This document shows, one piece after another, positions 1 through 7,997 of a stretch of DNA of 64,000 nt; position 1 is the stretch's first letter, and each line of letters starts with the position of its first letter. The notes beneath the pieces are model-generated. The model ran no database searches. It saw only the letters and a program-made list of their open reading frames with translations, and was not told where the DNA came from. A program made the translations under genes and the position numbers. Where the stretch lies: positions 4,345,458 through 4,409,457 of the forward strand of contig NZ_OCMY01000001.1 of the NCBI RefSeq assembly GCF_900215435.1, written 5' to 3'. The DNA comes from Candidatus Pantoea floridensis. GTDB taxonomy: Bacteria; Pseudomonadota; Gammaproteobacteria; Enterobacterales; Enterobacteriaceae.

Positions 1-1147
1 CCAGATAGATGTTTGGCGCATCCACCAGGATCAGAGAGTCGTCGATATATTGACTCACCAGAACAGGAAGACCGTTGAACGTACCGCCGAACATGGTCAT
101 GTCAGGATATTCACGCTGACCGAGTGCGTTTTTACGCTGTGAAAGCGTCAGTGCGGTTGTGCTGGACATCAGCCAGACAGCGCCAGTCGGTGCCAGGTTC
201 GCTTCAATGAACACTGACAGCGCAATGTTCGCATCCTGATCAGGAACACCGGTTGATGCAGATGACGCCGCGCCATTAGTCACTGAGGCCGGAGAAACAC
301 CATCAACAGCGGTTTTCGTCGGATCAATGAAGTCGGTGTCCAGACGTTCAACCACGGCATCGGCCAGAGACTGACGAACAAGGGAATCGGCTGATGGAGT
401 TGAAAGACGAATGACTTCGTCAGTCAGAACCGCAATGGCTGCGACTTTGGTGAATCCCAGCGTGACTTGACTGAAGTCGAAGCTGGTCAGTGGCTTAGCT
501 TTACCCTCACCTACCCAGTTCGCCGCGCCGCCTGAAGTCTGGCCTTTGATACGAACGTTGAACGGAATACGGGTAAAGCCGGGAATACCATTCGCACCGA
601 AACGACCGATGATTGTTTGAGGACGAAGGAACTCGATGAAATCAGCCGTGTAATCCTGAACTGTTACCAGATTTCCGGCCCAGTTCGGATCAGTCGTTGA
701 CCCTGCACTGATCAGATCCTTCATAACACTCTGAAGCTTGATGTCGTCGGGATATTGATGTTTTGCCAGGAATGCTGCTTCTGATTTCATGCCTTTCGCG
801 GCGGCGAGAAGTTTGGTCATTCGGGCAAAACCAATACCCGGTTCAAGTTTTTTTTCAACATGAATGATTGAAGGTGCCTGGACCGATTTCACCGTTGTCA
901 CCGTGTCGCCTCCTGCGGCCGGTTGAACGGGTTTTGCTGTTGAGGCTTTCTGAGATTCCAGCTCGCGAAGGCGTGAAAGGTGAGCATCGACACTTTTCAC
1001 CTCAGAAGTGATTTCGTCGTACTTTTCAGTTTCCTCTTCATCCAGAGTACGGCCATCTTTAAAAGCCTTTTCCATTACCTCAGCGCGTTCAGCGTCCAGT
1101 GATGCACGTTTCATTTCGAAAGATTTAATTTGTTCGCCAATATTCAT
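1..1147 (-). CDS. Possible internally initiated free major capsid protein
   Basis: An ATG at 1147 lies in frame inside the protease-capsid ORF, exactly where independent capsid proteins of this family normally start. It is preceded by GAAGGAAATAAG, an AAGGA-type ribosome site 5-6 nt upstream. This would let ribosomes make capsid without the protease, giving the large capsid excess that a head needs. It is listed separately because the start is supported by sequence but its use is inferred. Confidence 0.5.
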   Translation of the reverse strand, partial: MNIGEQIKSFEMKRASLDAERAEVMEKAFKDGRTLDEEETEKYDEITSEVKSVDAHLSRLRELESQKASTAKPVQPAAGGDTVTTVKSVQAPSIIHVEKKLEPGIGFARMTKLLAAAKGMKSEAAFLAKHQYPDDIKLQSVMKDLISAGSTTDPNWAGNLVTVQDYTADFIEFLRPQTIIGRFGANGIPGFTRIPFNVRIKGQTSGGAANWVGEGKAKPLTSFDFSQVTLGFTKVAAIAVLTDEVIRLSTPSADSLVRQSLADAVVERLDTDFIDPTKTAVDGVSPASVTNGAASSASTGVPDQDANIALSVFIEANLAPTGAVWLMSSTTALTLSQRKNALGQREYPDMTMFGGTFNGLPVLVSQYIDDSLILVDAPNIYL

Positions 1148-1744
1148 CTTATTTCCTTCATTCTTTCTGATTGACTTAGTTACAGGTGCTGAAACGCCAG
1201 CTTTTTTCTTGAGGTGAACAACTCGGGGATTGTTGTTGGGAGGAGAAACTGGGTTGCCAGACGCGGCGCGTAACTCCTGGTCGATACTTTTAACGGTTGA
1301 GATCGTTCCCTCAGCGTTTGCCGGTACGGTCACAACTGAAAGTTCGTACCACTCCCATGATGAAAATCGGATACCGCCATCATCAATAAAGGCGTATTCG
1401 ATAGGTCTGAAACCGATAGAAAGCCCTTTCACCAATCCGAGCCGGATGGATTGCCAGGCTTCATCCAGACGCGCCGCGAGCTGACTGGGAGCATCAGCGC
1501 GAGCGAGCTGGGCTTTTATTTCAATTCCATCGTCCGTGACACGAGCGGATGTCACCTCCCCAATCGGGGATAGATGGTCGTGTTGCCAGAGCAAAGGGAT
1601 CGGTAATTTGAACTGAGCGCCGTCAGGCATGACGACATCACCATAACGATCCGGGGTAGGCGTTGTTGCCACGCCTGTTATTTGCCTGGTGTTCTCATTG
1701 ACTGCTTTAAGTTGCAACAAACTGACGGCGCGTTGATGTTCCAT
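1..1744 (-). CDS. HK97-type prohead protease fused to major capsid protein (partial)
   Basis: One uninterrupted minus-strand frame runs from an ATG at 1744 (TGGAG Shine-Dalgarno 8 nt before) off the left edge. Residues about 1-160 look like an HK97 prohead protease: the N-terminal part carries LWQHDH and GEV, and the middle carries LGLVKGLSIGF and WEWYELSVVTVPAN. After a linker, residue 200 is a second Met, from which a typical HK97 capsid begins: a charged coiled-coil delta (scaffold) region, then a fold with IPGFTRIPFN, WVGEGKAKPLTSF and VLTDEVIRLS. I checked every codon between 1744 and 1145 and found no stop, so the protease and capsid share one ORF. The capsid C-terminus lies outside the window. 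The family match is strong. Whether one fusion or two products are made is inference. Confidence 0.88.
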   Translation of the reverse strand, partial: MEHQRAVSLLQLKAVNENTRQITGVATTPTPDRYGDVVMPDGAQFKLPIPLLWQHDHLSPIGEVTSARVTDDGIEIKAQLARADAPSQLAARLDEAWQSIRLGLVKGLSIGFRPIEYAFIDDGGIRFSSWEWYELSVVTVPANAEGTISTVKSIDQELRAASGNPVSPPNNNPRVVHLKKKAGVSAPVTKSIRKNEGNKMNIGEQIKSFEMKRASLDAERAEVMEKAFKDGRTLDEEETEKYDEITSEVKSVDAHLSRLRELESQKASTAKPVQPAAGGDTVTTVKSVQAPSIIHVEKKLEPGIGFARMTKLLAAAKGMKSEAAFLAKHQYPDDIKLQSVMKDLISAGSTTDPNWAGNLVTVQDYTADFIEFLRPQTIIGRFGANGIPGFTRIPFNVRIKGQTSGGAANWVGEGKAKPLTSFDFSQVTLGFTKVAAIAVLTDEVIRLSTPSADSLVRQSLADAVVERLDTDFIDPTKTAVDGVSPASVTNGAASSASTGVPDQDANIALSVFIEANLAPTGAVWLMSSTTALTLSQRKNALGQREYPDMTMFGGTFNGLPVLVSQYIDDSLILVDAPNIYL

Positions 1745-1761
1745 CGCCAGACTCCAGACAC

Positions 1762-1783
1762 AAAAAAAGCCCGAAGACGGGCT
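1762..1783 (-). terminator. Rho-independent terminator upstream of the protease-capsid gene
   Basis: On the minus strand AGCCCG-TCTT-CGGGCT is followed by a run of T residues. It lies between the cargo block at 1.8-4.7 kb and the structural ORF, so non-antiterminated transcripts would stop here, while a Q-modified polymerase could read through. Confidence 0.75.
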
Positions 1784-1865
1784 TACTTTGTTCATTTTTT
1801 GAGAAATGGATTTGTTAAGGTGCGAGCTTATTTATTAAGAACACCATTAACTAACGAGTAAGAAA

Positions 1866-2003
1866 TTGGATAAAACACAAAAAAAACAGAAGGTAAGCTA
1901 TTCAGAGGATTCGTTTCAGAGGTGGAATGAATTTAAACAAATTTTACTCGCGATTGTCGTTCTTCTCGTTACATTCGCGACCCTTTGTCTCTTAAAAACC
2001 TAA
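1866..2003 (+). CDS. Small single-pass membrane protein, TTG start
   Basis: A 45-residue reading frame from a TTG codon. Residues 1-25 are polar and lysine-rich, and residues 26-43 form one hydrophobic segment (ILLAIVVLLVTFATLCLL). Its stop codon lies directly against the AAGGAG ribosome site of the thioesterase gene at 2010, as expected for a coupled two-gene unit. The upstream ribosome site is weak (GAGTAAG). The function is unknown, and the frame is supported only by its membrane-protein character and spacing. Confidence 0.45.
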   Translation: MDKTQKKQKVSYSEDSFQRWNEFKQILLAIVVLLVTFATLCLLKT

Positions 2004-2009
2004 GGAGTA

Positions 2010-2393
2010 ATGATGTTTTCTAAATCATATGCTGTCGATCCTCAGCACATTGACTTTCAAGGGGTAATGGATGGCCTGTTTTATCCCTTTTATTTTGAAT
2101 GGGCGCGTCATGCCTACTTCAGCGAAGAGTTCGGAATCAATCTTGATCAACTTTTTGAACTAGGTCATATGTATGTCGTTTTAGAATACAGGATGAAATT
2201 CAAGAAAAGTGTTCATCGAAATGAAACGGTCGTCATCACTTGTCATGTTGAAAAACATGAAAAACCGACTCGTGTCAATGTGGTTCAGAAAATGTTCGTC
2301 GATGGGGTCATTGCGGCTGAGGGAAATTTTGTTTGTACTTGCATGATCAAAGGTCGCCCAAGTATTCCCCAAGTCATCAAGAATTTGATTTAA
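2010..2393 (+). CDS. Hotdog-fold acyl-CoA thioesterase (4HBT/YbgC-like)
   Basis: 127 residues, the usual length of single-domain hotdog thioesterases. Near residue 14 HIDFQGVMDG, followed by FYFEWARHAYF, matches the 4-hydroxybenzoyl-CoA thioesterase signature with its acidic active-site residue and the following long helix. The family hydrolyses small or fatty acyl-CoA thioesters in the cytosol; the substrate here is unknown. It has a strong AAGGAG ribosome site and is transcribed against the surrounding late genes, so it is probably cargo with its own promoter. A possible weak terminator follows at 2401. Confidence 0.75.
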   Translation: MMFSKSYAVDPQHIDFQGVMDGLFYPFYFEWARHAYFSEEFGINLDQLFELGHMYVVLEYRMKFKKSVHRNETVVITCHVEKHEKPTRVNVVQKMFVDGVIAAEGNFVCTCMIKGRPSIPQVIKNLI

Positions 2394-2400
2394 AAATTTT

Positions 2401-2429
2401 GGGCGATCTGATCGCCCTCCCACTCTTTT
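2401..2429 (+). terminator. Possible weak terminator after the thioesterase
   Basis: GGGCGAT-CTG-ATCGCCC forms a 7-bp stem just after the thioesterase stop codon, followed by a pyrimidine stretch with TTTT. It could attenuate rather than fully stop transcription before the next gene at 2452. Confidence 0.4.
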
Positions 2430-2451
2430 CAAAGAACTTTAGAGAAAGATA

Positions 2452-2730
2452 ATGATTAAAAAATTAGTTGAAAAGATTAAGACTTTTATTCTAAATGGCA
2501 GTAAGTATAAAGAAGTTGACGGCATTCGTTATTACATTATCGGAAGTCATAAAGCAAAAGTTGTTTATGATGAACATCTCGGGTTTTATGTTGGAGATTT
2601 TGTCGAAATGCGCGCAATGACTTCCTTTTATGCCTATTATGAACAGGATATTCACAGCGCAGGTAATGAAGCGCTCAGAAACTATTTATGTTATTGCGAG
2701 AAAAATGATCTTAATCCGATGAAGGAATAA
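2452..2730 (+). CDS. Hypothetical protein, 92 residues
   Basis: A basic N-terminus (MIKKLVEKIK) is followed by a mixed segment rich in tyrosine and glycine, with no family I recognise. It follows the thioesterase on the same strand behind an AGAGAAAG ribosome site and ends just before a strong terminator, so it is the last gene of the small plus-strand cargo unit that starts at 1866 or 2010. Confidence 0.6.
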   Translation: MIKKLVEKIKTFILNGSKYKEVDGIRYYIIGSHKAKVVYDEHLGFYVGDFVEMRAMTSFYAYYEQDIHSAGNEALRNYLCYCEKNDLNPMKE

Positions 2731-2733
2731 ATA

Positions 2734-2760
2734 AAGGAGCCGCAAGGCTCCTTATTATTT
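2734..2760 (+). terminator. Rho-independent terminator
   Basis: AAGGAGCC-GCAA-GGCTCCTT is followed by a T-rich tail. The symmetrical stem could also act on the minus-strand gene ending at 2759. Confidence 0.8.
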
Positions 2761-2977
2761 ACTTCCAAAACCCGTGAGAATCATAACGATAGGGTTTAAT
2801 AAAGGATGGTAAGTCACTTAATGTATATTCACAATCAAGATAGATAGAACAATTTATCATGGGCATGTAAATACTCCGCCCATGTTTTACGCCGATATTA
2901 TTCAAAAGTTCGTCAGAATAAAACTCGCCACTCTTTCGCATGGAAATTAGATCAATGATTAAATCAGATTTTTTCAT
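2759..2977 (-). CDS. Hypothetical protein, 72 residues
   Basis: Starts MKKSDLIIDLISMRKSGEFY and contains two cysteines near the middle; no family recognised. It converges on the 2452 gene and shares the terminator between them. Its length, clean frame and position among other small phage cargo genes support it moderately. Confidence 0.45.
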   Translation of the reverse strand: MKKSDLIIDLISMRKSGEFYSDELLNNIGVKHGRSIYMPMINCSIYLDCEYTLSDLPSFIKPYRYDSHGFWK

Positions 2978-3057
2978 TTTTATGCCCTACATGTTTCAAA
3001 AAATTAATTTTCACAAATAGGAACGATAAAAAAATCATAATCTATGCGATTTTATAT

Positions 3058-3080
3058 GAAAAAAGGCCGCTATTGCGGCC
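3058..3080 (-). terminator. Rho-independent terminator
   Basis: On the minus strand GGCCGC-AATA-GCGGCC is followed by TTTTTT, seven bases beyond the stop of the superinfection immunity gene that it terminates. Confidence 0.8.
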
Positions 3081-3087
3081 CTTTAAC

Positions 3088-3300
3088 TCAATCCTTCCTT
3101 TTTTCCAACAATTTGATAACGTGGTTTAACCTGTCATTTTCATCTGACTTGATAGCCATAATCAATGCGACTATCCAGCCGATTAAGGTCCAGCCAAACA
3201 CAAGGTTCGTCAGGATAATCGCCCAAATGTTTAACCGATAACGAATAATCCCTATGAATGTTGGTAAAAAATACAATACGATCAGAAATAAAATTGCCAT
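3088..3300 (-). CDS. Superinfection immunity protein (T4 Imm-like family)
   Basis: 70 residues with two membrane segments (about 2-20 and 28-48) and the family pattern YFLPTFIGIIR, then LTNLVFGWTLIGWIVALIMA. T4 Imm family proteins sit in the inner membrane and block DNA entry by related phages. A gene for such a protein, with its own terminator, fits lysogenic cargo. The family call rests on the paired hydrophobic segments and the GWTxIGWxxAL motif; target range is unknown. Confidence 0.75.
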   Translation of the reverse strand: MAILFLIVLYFLPTFIGIIRYRLNIWAIILTNLVFGWTLIGWIVALIMAIKSDENDRLNHVIKLLEKRKD

Positions 3301-3528
3301 TAAAATTCCTTAAACAAAAAACCTGGCGATTTAACTTACCATCAAGATAATATACAATGTATATACCTTGTGAGAATTTTGTTTCATCGAAATTTATGAT
3401 CTTGTCATTCTGAATCTAAAAAAACGGATCCATTGAAGCTAATTAGCCTCAGGGAGGCTGTTATATGCCAAAAAATCAGGCCACTATCGTTCCTCATCGT
3501 TTCGAAATGATTACCTGGAGGATATTGA

Positions 3529-4707
3529 ATGAGAAAGATAGCTATCATTGGGGCTGGTCAATCGGGGCTACAGCTCTCTATAGGATTATTGCATCATGGG
3601 TTTGAAATTACACTTTTCAGTGATAAAGACAGTAAAGATTTACTTTGCGGTAAAGTCATGTCTAGTCAATGCATGTTCAATACTGCTCTCACTATCGAAC
3701 GTGAGTTAGGTCTTAATCAATGGGAAGGGAAAGCTCCGCCGTTAATCTCTAGTGAATTCCACATCATTCAACACGATAATCCATATAACGCCATTTCTTT
3801 CGATGCAGAACTCAAACAGCCTGCATGTTCAGTAGATCAGCGACTAAAAATTGCTTCCCTAATGAAAATGTTCATTAAAATGGGCGGGAGTTTTATCAAA
3901 AAACCAATTAATCTTTTCGATCTTGATTCTCTGACTCACGAGCATGATCTTGTCATCGTTGCGACTGGACGAGGCAATTTATCTTCAGCCTTCCAAATAA
4001 ATAATAAAGAATCTTGCTTCTCAAAACCTCAACGTAAACTTGCCTTAACTTATGTTAACAACCCTGAAATCGAATCAAATTCAATTCGATTTACTTTGAT
4101 TCCTGATGTTGGCGAATTCATTACCTTCCCAGCACTTACACTGACAGGTAATTGTGAAATTATGACATTTGAAGCTATTCCTGGCGGACCATTGGATTGC
4201 TTTGAAAATAATGTTACACCTGAAAAACATCTTAAAACTAGTTTAACAGCCTTAAAACGTTGGTTTCCTGATGAATATCATTACTTTCGAGAGGCAACAT
4301 TAACTGATGCGAATGGATATTTTTCAGGTCAGATTACACCGATTGTACGTCATCCGATTCTAACTTTACCCTCAGGAAACTCAGTTTTAGGGATGGGCGA
4401 TACAGTGGTATTAAATGATTCAATAACTGGGCAAGGTGCTAATTCTGCTGCTAAATGTGCTGATATTTATTTGCATGAAATACTAAAACATGAAGGCGAT
4501 TTCAATCCTGATTGGATGGAAAAAACGTTTAGTTTATTCTGGAATTATGCCTCACATGTCGTCAACTGGACTAATTCAGTCTTGTCACCTGTAACTCCTA
4601 ATCGGGAAAAAATCTTTAAAGAAGCAGAAAACAATCCTGAACTTGCAAGCAGGATTGTTAACGGTTTCGACAACCCCTCAGACTTTTATCCGTGGTGGTT
4701 TGAATAA
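3529..4707 (+). CDS. StyA-like FAD-dependent styrene/indole monooxygenase component
   Basis: 392 residues, close to the length of StyA-type oxygenases. The N-terminus IAIIGAGQSGLQLSIGLL is a Rossmann FAD-binding motif, and near residue 291 MGDTVVLNDSITGQGANSA is the second FAD-contacting GD loop of group E flavoprotein monooxygenases. This family epoxidises styrene or oxidises indole using FADH2 from a separate StyB reductase, for which no gene is seen nearby. It has a TGGAGG ribosome site. Its stop is 4 bases from the convergent TerL stop, so it has been fitted tightly into the space where a portal gene would be expected. Substrate is inferred only at family level. Confidence 0.8.
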   Translation: MRKIAIIGAGQSGLQLSIGLLHHGFEITLFSDKDSKDLLCGKVMSSQCMFNTALTIERELGLNQWEGKAPPLISSEFHIIQHDNPYNAISFDAELKQPACSVDQRLKIASLMKMFIKMGGSFIKKPINLFDLDSLTHEHDLVIVATGRGNLSSAFQINNKESCFSKPQRKLALTYVNNPEIESNSIRFTLIPDVGEFITFPALTLTGNCEIMTFEAIPGGPLDCFENNVTPEKHLKTSLTALKRWFPDEYHYFREATLTDANGYFSGQITPIVRHPILTLPSGNSVLGMGDTVVLNDSITGQGANSAAKCADIYLHEILKHEGDFNPDWMEKTFSLFWNYASHVVNWTNSVLSPVTPNREKIFKEAENNPELASRIVNGFDNPSDFYPWWFE

Positions 4708-4711
4708 GAAT

Positions 4712-6373
4712 TCATAAATAAAAGACAGAGTAATCTTTCTTCGTCGGTCCGGGATTGAGCGCCATCAGTGAAACGGCATCAAATAGCGCCATGAGCGGAT
4801 CGATTTTTCCAACACCACTCGCCTGTTTGGTTATCAGCGTTGCATTGCTTGAGGTGACAATTTTTGCATTACCCACACACCAATTCATTAACGGCTGATT
4901 CGCATGGATCAACGCTCCCTCAGCAAGCTTACGTTCAGTAGTTTTGATTGCGCCACCTAACCGCCAACCCTGACTGATACCGATGATTGAATCCTGAGGA
5001 ATTCCGGCTTCAACCATCGCATCAAGCAGCATTCCAACTCCGGCCGGGTCCATACCGACCTTATCAAGAAGACCTGCTGTAAAAATCTCAAGAACGAGCT
5101 GACTGATTTCTATGAAATCGTCACCGACCTCTTCGATAATGGTGAAATCACCATTCACGACAAAATCGTTAAGACGGCTTTCCTCACTCTTACGGCGTTC
5201 TATTGCCTTGCGTGTTGCCCAACCATGAGACCATGACAACCATTGTCTTGTGTGTTTATCACGTCCAACAATGGAAAGCCCCAGTAAATCATCAAGACCG
5301 CCTCCATCAATACCAACACAGATGACCTCGGAACGAGAGAGGATTGAATTGAATGTGATTGACGGATCGGCTTGCTGTTCCCAATAATCAGCGCCTGGCC
5401 ATCTGTCGTTTCTGAGATTCAACCCGATTTCAATATTCAGATGTTTCGCGAGAAATTGCTGATACGTTCCATCGGTTTTATTTTTGTATTTTTTGAATTC
5501 GCCTTCTAACCACTCCCGACTAACAGACCGACCGATATTCGGGTTAGTAATGTAGAAATTATCGGGATCCTCATAAGCTTTACTTTCGATCATTTTCTGA
5601 GGGAATTCATATAAAATACCGAGGGTTTTTTTATCCTCAATATTCCCATCCCTGACGTCTCGCCAGTAATCAAGCTTCTGTTTGAAAATCCCCGCTGGAG
5701 GTTCATCACTTTGAGTGGTCAGAAAAATGACCCAGCCTTCATTTCGCGAAACCTGACCGCCTAACGCTTCCATGAACATAGATTCAGCTTTGGCGCGTTT
5801 ACCGAAAATCCATAATTCATCGACAAGAATTCGTCCAGATTTTTTACCTGAAACTGTATCTGTATCAGCCGCGACGACCTTTAGCGAATTCCGGTTGACA
5901 CGATGCGTGATGGTTCGGGTGTGATCCTGAACATGAAAAATATCGGATAACTCTTCATCAGCCCTGATCATTGATGCAGCAGGTTTGAAACTGTTATCAG
6001 CAACCTCTTTCGTGGGTGCAAGAATCAGATGTTCTTCATCCTCGCGCCAACACAGGATAAGCGCTGTCAGCATGATTCCGGCTGCTATTGTCGATTTTGT
6101 GTTTTTTTTGCTAATCAGTAATCCATATTCACGGATCATCTGATTGCCAGTCTCGATGTCGTAACCACCGAAAATCGCCAGAACAAAATCAAAGACAAAT
6201 TGATCACTACATTCGCCGAATGTGGGTTTCCCTGGCAGATCTGAGACTGTTAATCGCTTGAATATACTCAACCCGACGTTCGCAATCTCGGGGAAAATTG
6301 GTGGGGGTATGATCGATTGCCTGTTGATTAACCGAGATTCCCAATCTGGACAATCGGTCTTCCATGTAACCAT
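4712..6373 (-). CDS. Terminase large subunit (HK97-type TerL)
   Basis: 553 residues. The N-terminal ATPase has the Walker A variant SKKNTKST (88-95), common in this terminase family, and Walker B RILVDELWIF (181-190). The C-terminal RNase H-like nuclease opens with VGIDGGGLDD (about 353-362), whose Asp is a likely metal ligand. TerL pumps phage DNA into the prohead and cuts concatemers. It lies downstream of TerS on the minus strand with a plus-strand ORF between them. The next gene should be portal but is not; the reading frame then gives way to cargo. Confidence 0.92.
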   Translation of the reverse strand: MVTWKTDCPDWESRLINRQSIIPPPIFPEIANVGLSIFKRLTVSDLPGKPTFGECSDQFVFDFVLAIFGGYDIETGNQMIREYGLLISKKNTKSTIAAGIMLTALILCWREDEEHLILAPTKEVADNSFKPAASMIRADEELSDIFHVQDHTRTITHRVNRNSLKVVAADTDTVSGKKSGRILVDELWIFGKRAKAESMFMEALGGQVSRNEGWVIFLTTQSDEPPAGIFKQKLDYWRDVRDGNIEDKKTLGILYEFPQKMIESKAYEDPDNFYITNPNIGRSVSREWLEGEFKKYKNKTDGTYQQFLAKHLNIEIGLNLRNDRWPGADYWEQQADPSITFNSILSRSEVICVGIDGGGLDDLLGLSIVGRDKHTRQWLSWSHGWATRKAIERRKSEESRLNDFVVNGDFTIIEEVGDDFIEISQLVLEIFTAGLLDKVGMDPAGVGMLLDAMVEAGIPQDSIIGISQGWRLGGAIKTTERKLAEGALIHANQPLMNWCVGNAKIVTSSNATLITKQASGVGKIDPLMALFDAVSLMALNPGPTKKDYSVFYL

Positions 6374-6460
6374 TTTTAACCTTAGTAAAATAAAGCTCAG
6401 AATGAGAATCTTTTAGTCTTTAAGTTAAATACTATCTTTATTTAACTTGAGGTTTATTCA

Positions 6461-6709
6461 ATGCGATCATATCGGTTACTTGATGATTTTAAATTAGTGA
6501 AAGATTATGAGACTACTGAGGAAATCACAAAAAACATTGAGCTAAATAAATTCATGCTTGGGCTTATATTTTCCTCACTCAGTCTCCCCTATCAAATGAA
6601 ATATATCGGTGTTCTTGAAGAGCTTGGAGGAGATTTTAAAGAAATGGCTGAATATCTTCGTAAATTCAAACAGGAAAAAGACGCCACTGAGACCGTTTTG
6701 AAAAACTAA
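6461..6709 (+). CDS. Hypothetical protein, 82 residues
   Basis: Lies opposite to its neighbours between TerL and TerS, with a TTGAGG ribosome site and an end that overlaps the TerS stop by four bases. It has no recognisable domain; the sequence is mostly helical with a charged lysine/glutamate tail. It may be cargo or a small antisense-encoded regulator. Confidence 0.5.
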   Translation: MRSYRLLDDFKLVKDYETTEEITKNIELNKFMLGLIFSSLSLPYQMKYIGVLEELGGDFKEMAEYLRKFKQEKDATETVLKN

Positions 6710-7188
6710 ATTGAATTATTGACAATCAATTTAGGCGGGGTCATTGCGGTAAAAGAATTTGCCGCCTTTTTAGCTGCTTTATTTTTTGCTTCTTTTTTAC
6801 CCGCCTCACCTACTTTCGCTGAAACATAGGGAGCAAGCTTCGCTGCTGCATCTAGCGAGAGTTTAGGATCAGTGAACAAATGATCGTTCATGATTCGACG
6901 CATGATGACGAGGGGGTCTTCAATTTTCTCAGTTCTCACTAGCTCTGGCATCTGTTTTTCCTGAGCTTGTTCAACTACACCTTCCTCTTCAGGAGATTGA
7001 ACAGTATCAGGGTTAACCTGAGTTTTTTTAAGACGTTCAATATAAGCAAGAACATCTTTATTCTTAGAAAGTTCATGGCCTTTATATTTTGCACTTGCCG
7101 CACTGTAACCAGCCTTAATAGCTGACTGAGTTTTGTTCTCACCACTCATCCAGATTTCGGCAAAATTCCTTTTTTTTGTGGTTAACAT
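6706..7188 (-). CDS. Terminase small subunit (Terminase_2 family)
   Basis: 160 residues. The N-terminal 50 residues carry the classic DNA-recognition HTH pattern FAEIWMSGENKTQSAIKAGYS...HELSKNKDVLAYI. A glutamate-rich linker and a lysine/alanine-rich C-terminus follow; the latter probably mediates oligomer or TerL contact. TerS rings select the pac or cos site. It lies two genes upstream of TerL in the usual order. Confidence 0.88.
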   Translation of the reverse strand: MLTTKKRNFAEIWMSGENKTQSAIKAGYSAASAKYKGHELSKNKDVLAYIERLKKTQVNPDTVQSPEEEGVVEQAQEKQMPELVRTEKIEDPLVIMRRIMNDHLFTDPKLSLDAAAKLAPYVSAKVGEAGKKEAKNKAAKKAANSFTAMTPPKLIVNNSI

Positions 7189-7200
7189 GCTTTTTCTCTC

Positions 7201-7407
7201 TTATTTTTTATTTGAAGCGTGCTTTTTTGCGAATAATTTTGCATGGAACAAGCAATCTTCAAAGATTTTACCGTTCTTACTTGTTGTTGATGCGCGACGA
7301 AAATATGAAACTGCTTCTCTTGCACCGATATTTACTGCTGTTTGGTCATATCCGAGGCGAGTTAATTCAGTGATGATGTTCTTTTCAATAAACTCAATTT
7401 TTGTCAT
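7201..7407 (-). CDS. Hypothetical phage protein, 68 residues
   Basis: A small helical, basic protein (MTKIEFIEKNIITELTRLGY at the start, lysine-rich C-terminus). It lies between the Rha-like gene and TerS with spacings of only 5 and 12 bases, so it is co-transcribed with them. No family recognised. Confidence 0.6.
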   Translation of the reverse strand: MTKIEFIEKNIITELTRLGYDQTAVNIGAREAVSYFRRASTTSKNGKIFEDCLFHAKLFAKKHASNKK

Positions 7408-7412
7408 GAACT

Positions 7413-7997
7413 TTATACAACCTCAAGATCGAAACCTGGGAGTTCAAGTTGTGAGATTTTTCCGACAACATCAATCGCACTGGCGATCATCCTTTTTTCT
7501 TTCTTTCTTTGCGTCATCAATCCGCTTCCCCTCTGGCCATGTTCCTCAAATGAAAAACGTTCAGCCTGAGTGACTCTGTCTTGCATCTGAGAAACGGTCA
7601 TGTCTTTGAACTTTGAAAAGTCCATTAAATTGACATTAACACGCCCCTCAAGCTCGTCCATTCGGTCGAAAACCTTAGCTTGGGCGTCATAATCGTATGA
7701 CATCGCCATTAAACAGGCTTCTCGACGCGGGAATTTGTAGATTTTACGTGTATTTACAGCTCCCTGGCCTGTTGTGAAAGGAACATCTGCTAAAAATTTA
7801 GCACATGTTCCTCCCAGTACCTTCGGGACTTTAGCCGTGAAATTACGGTGACTGAGTTTCGAAAATTTCTTGCAGGGGAAAGGCAATCCTTCAAGCTGAG
7901 CTTTACTGGCGCGAACATCATTGATGAAATCCACCAGCTCAAGACTTGTCATCGTGACAAGCTCTACAGCGGGAAGGAAAACTGTTTTTTGTGTCAT
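7413..7997 (-). CDS. Rha-type phage regulatory protein / antirepressor-like
   Basis: 194 residues. The N-terminal half matches the phage Rha/antirepressor pattern: TSLELVDFIND, then SHRNFTAKVPKVLGG, then YKFPRREACLMAMSYDYDAQAKVFDRMDELE. The C-terminal half is charged and unfamiliar. Proteins with this domain act as DNA-binding regulators or antirepressors that affect lysogeny. Its place immediately before TerS in the late operon, rather than in the immunity region, is a little unusual. Confidence 0.72.
   Translation of the reverse strand: MTQKTVFLPAVELVTMTSLELVDFINDVRASKAQLEGLPFPCKKFSKLSHRNFTAKVPKVLGGTCAKFLADVPFTTGQGAVNTRKIYKFPRREACLMAMSYDYDAQAKVFDRMDELEGRVNVNLMDFSKFKDMTVSQMQDRVTQAERFSFEEHGQRGSGLMTQRKKEKRMIASAIDVVGKISQLELPGFDLEVV

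Noticed and set aside
7133..7573. 146-codon plus-strand ORF opposite TerS and the Rha-like gene
   Set aside because: Spans three real minus-strand genes and has a phenylalanine-rich translation without domain features.
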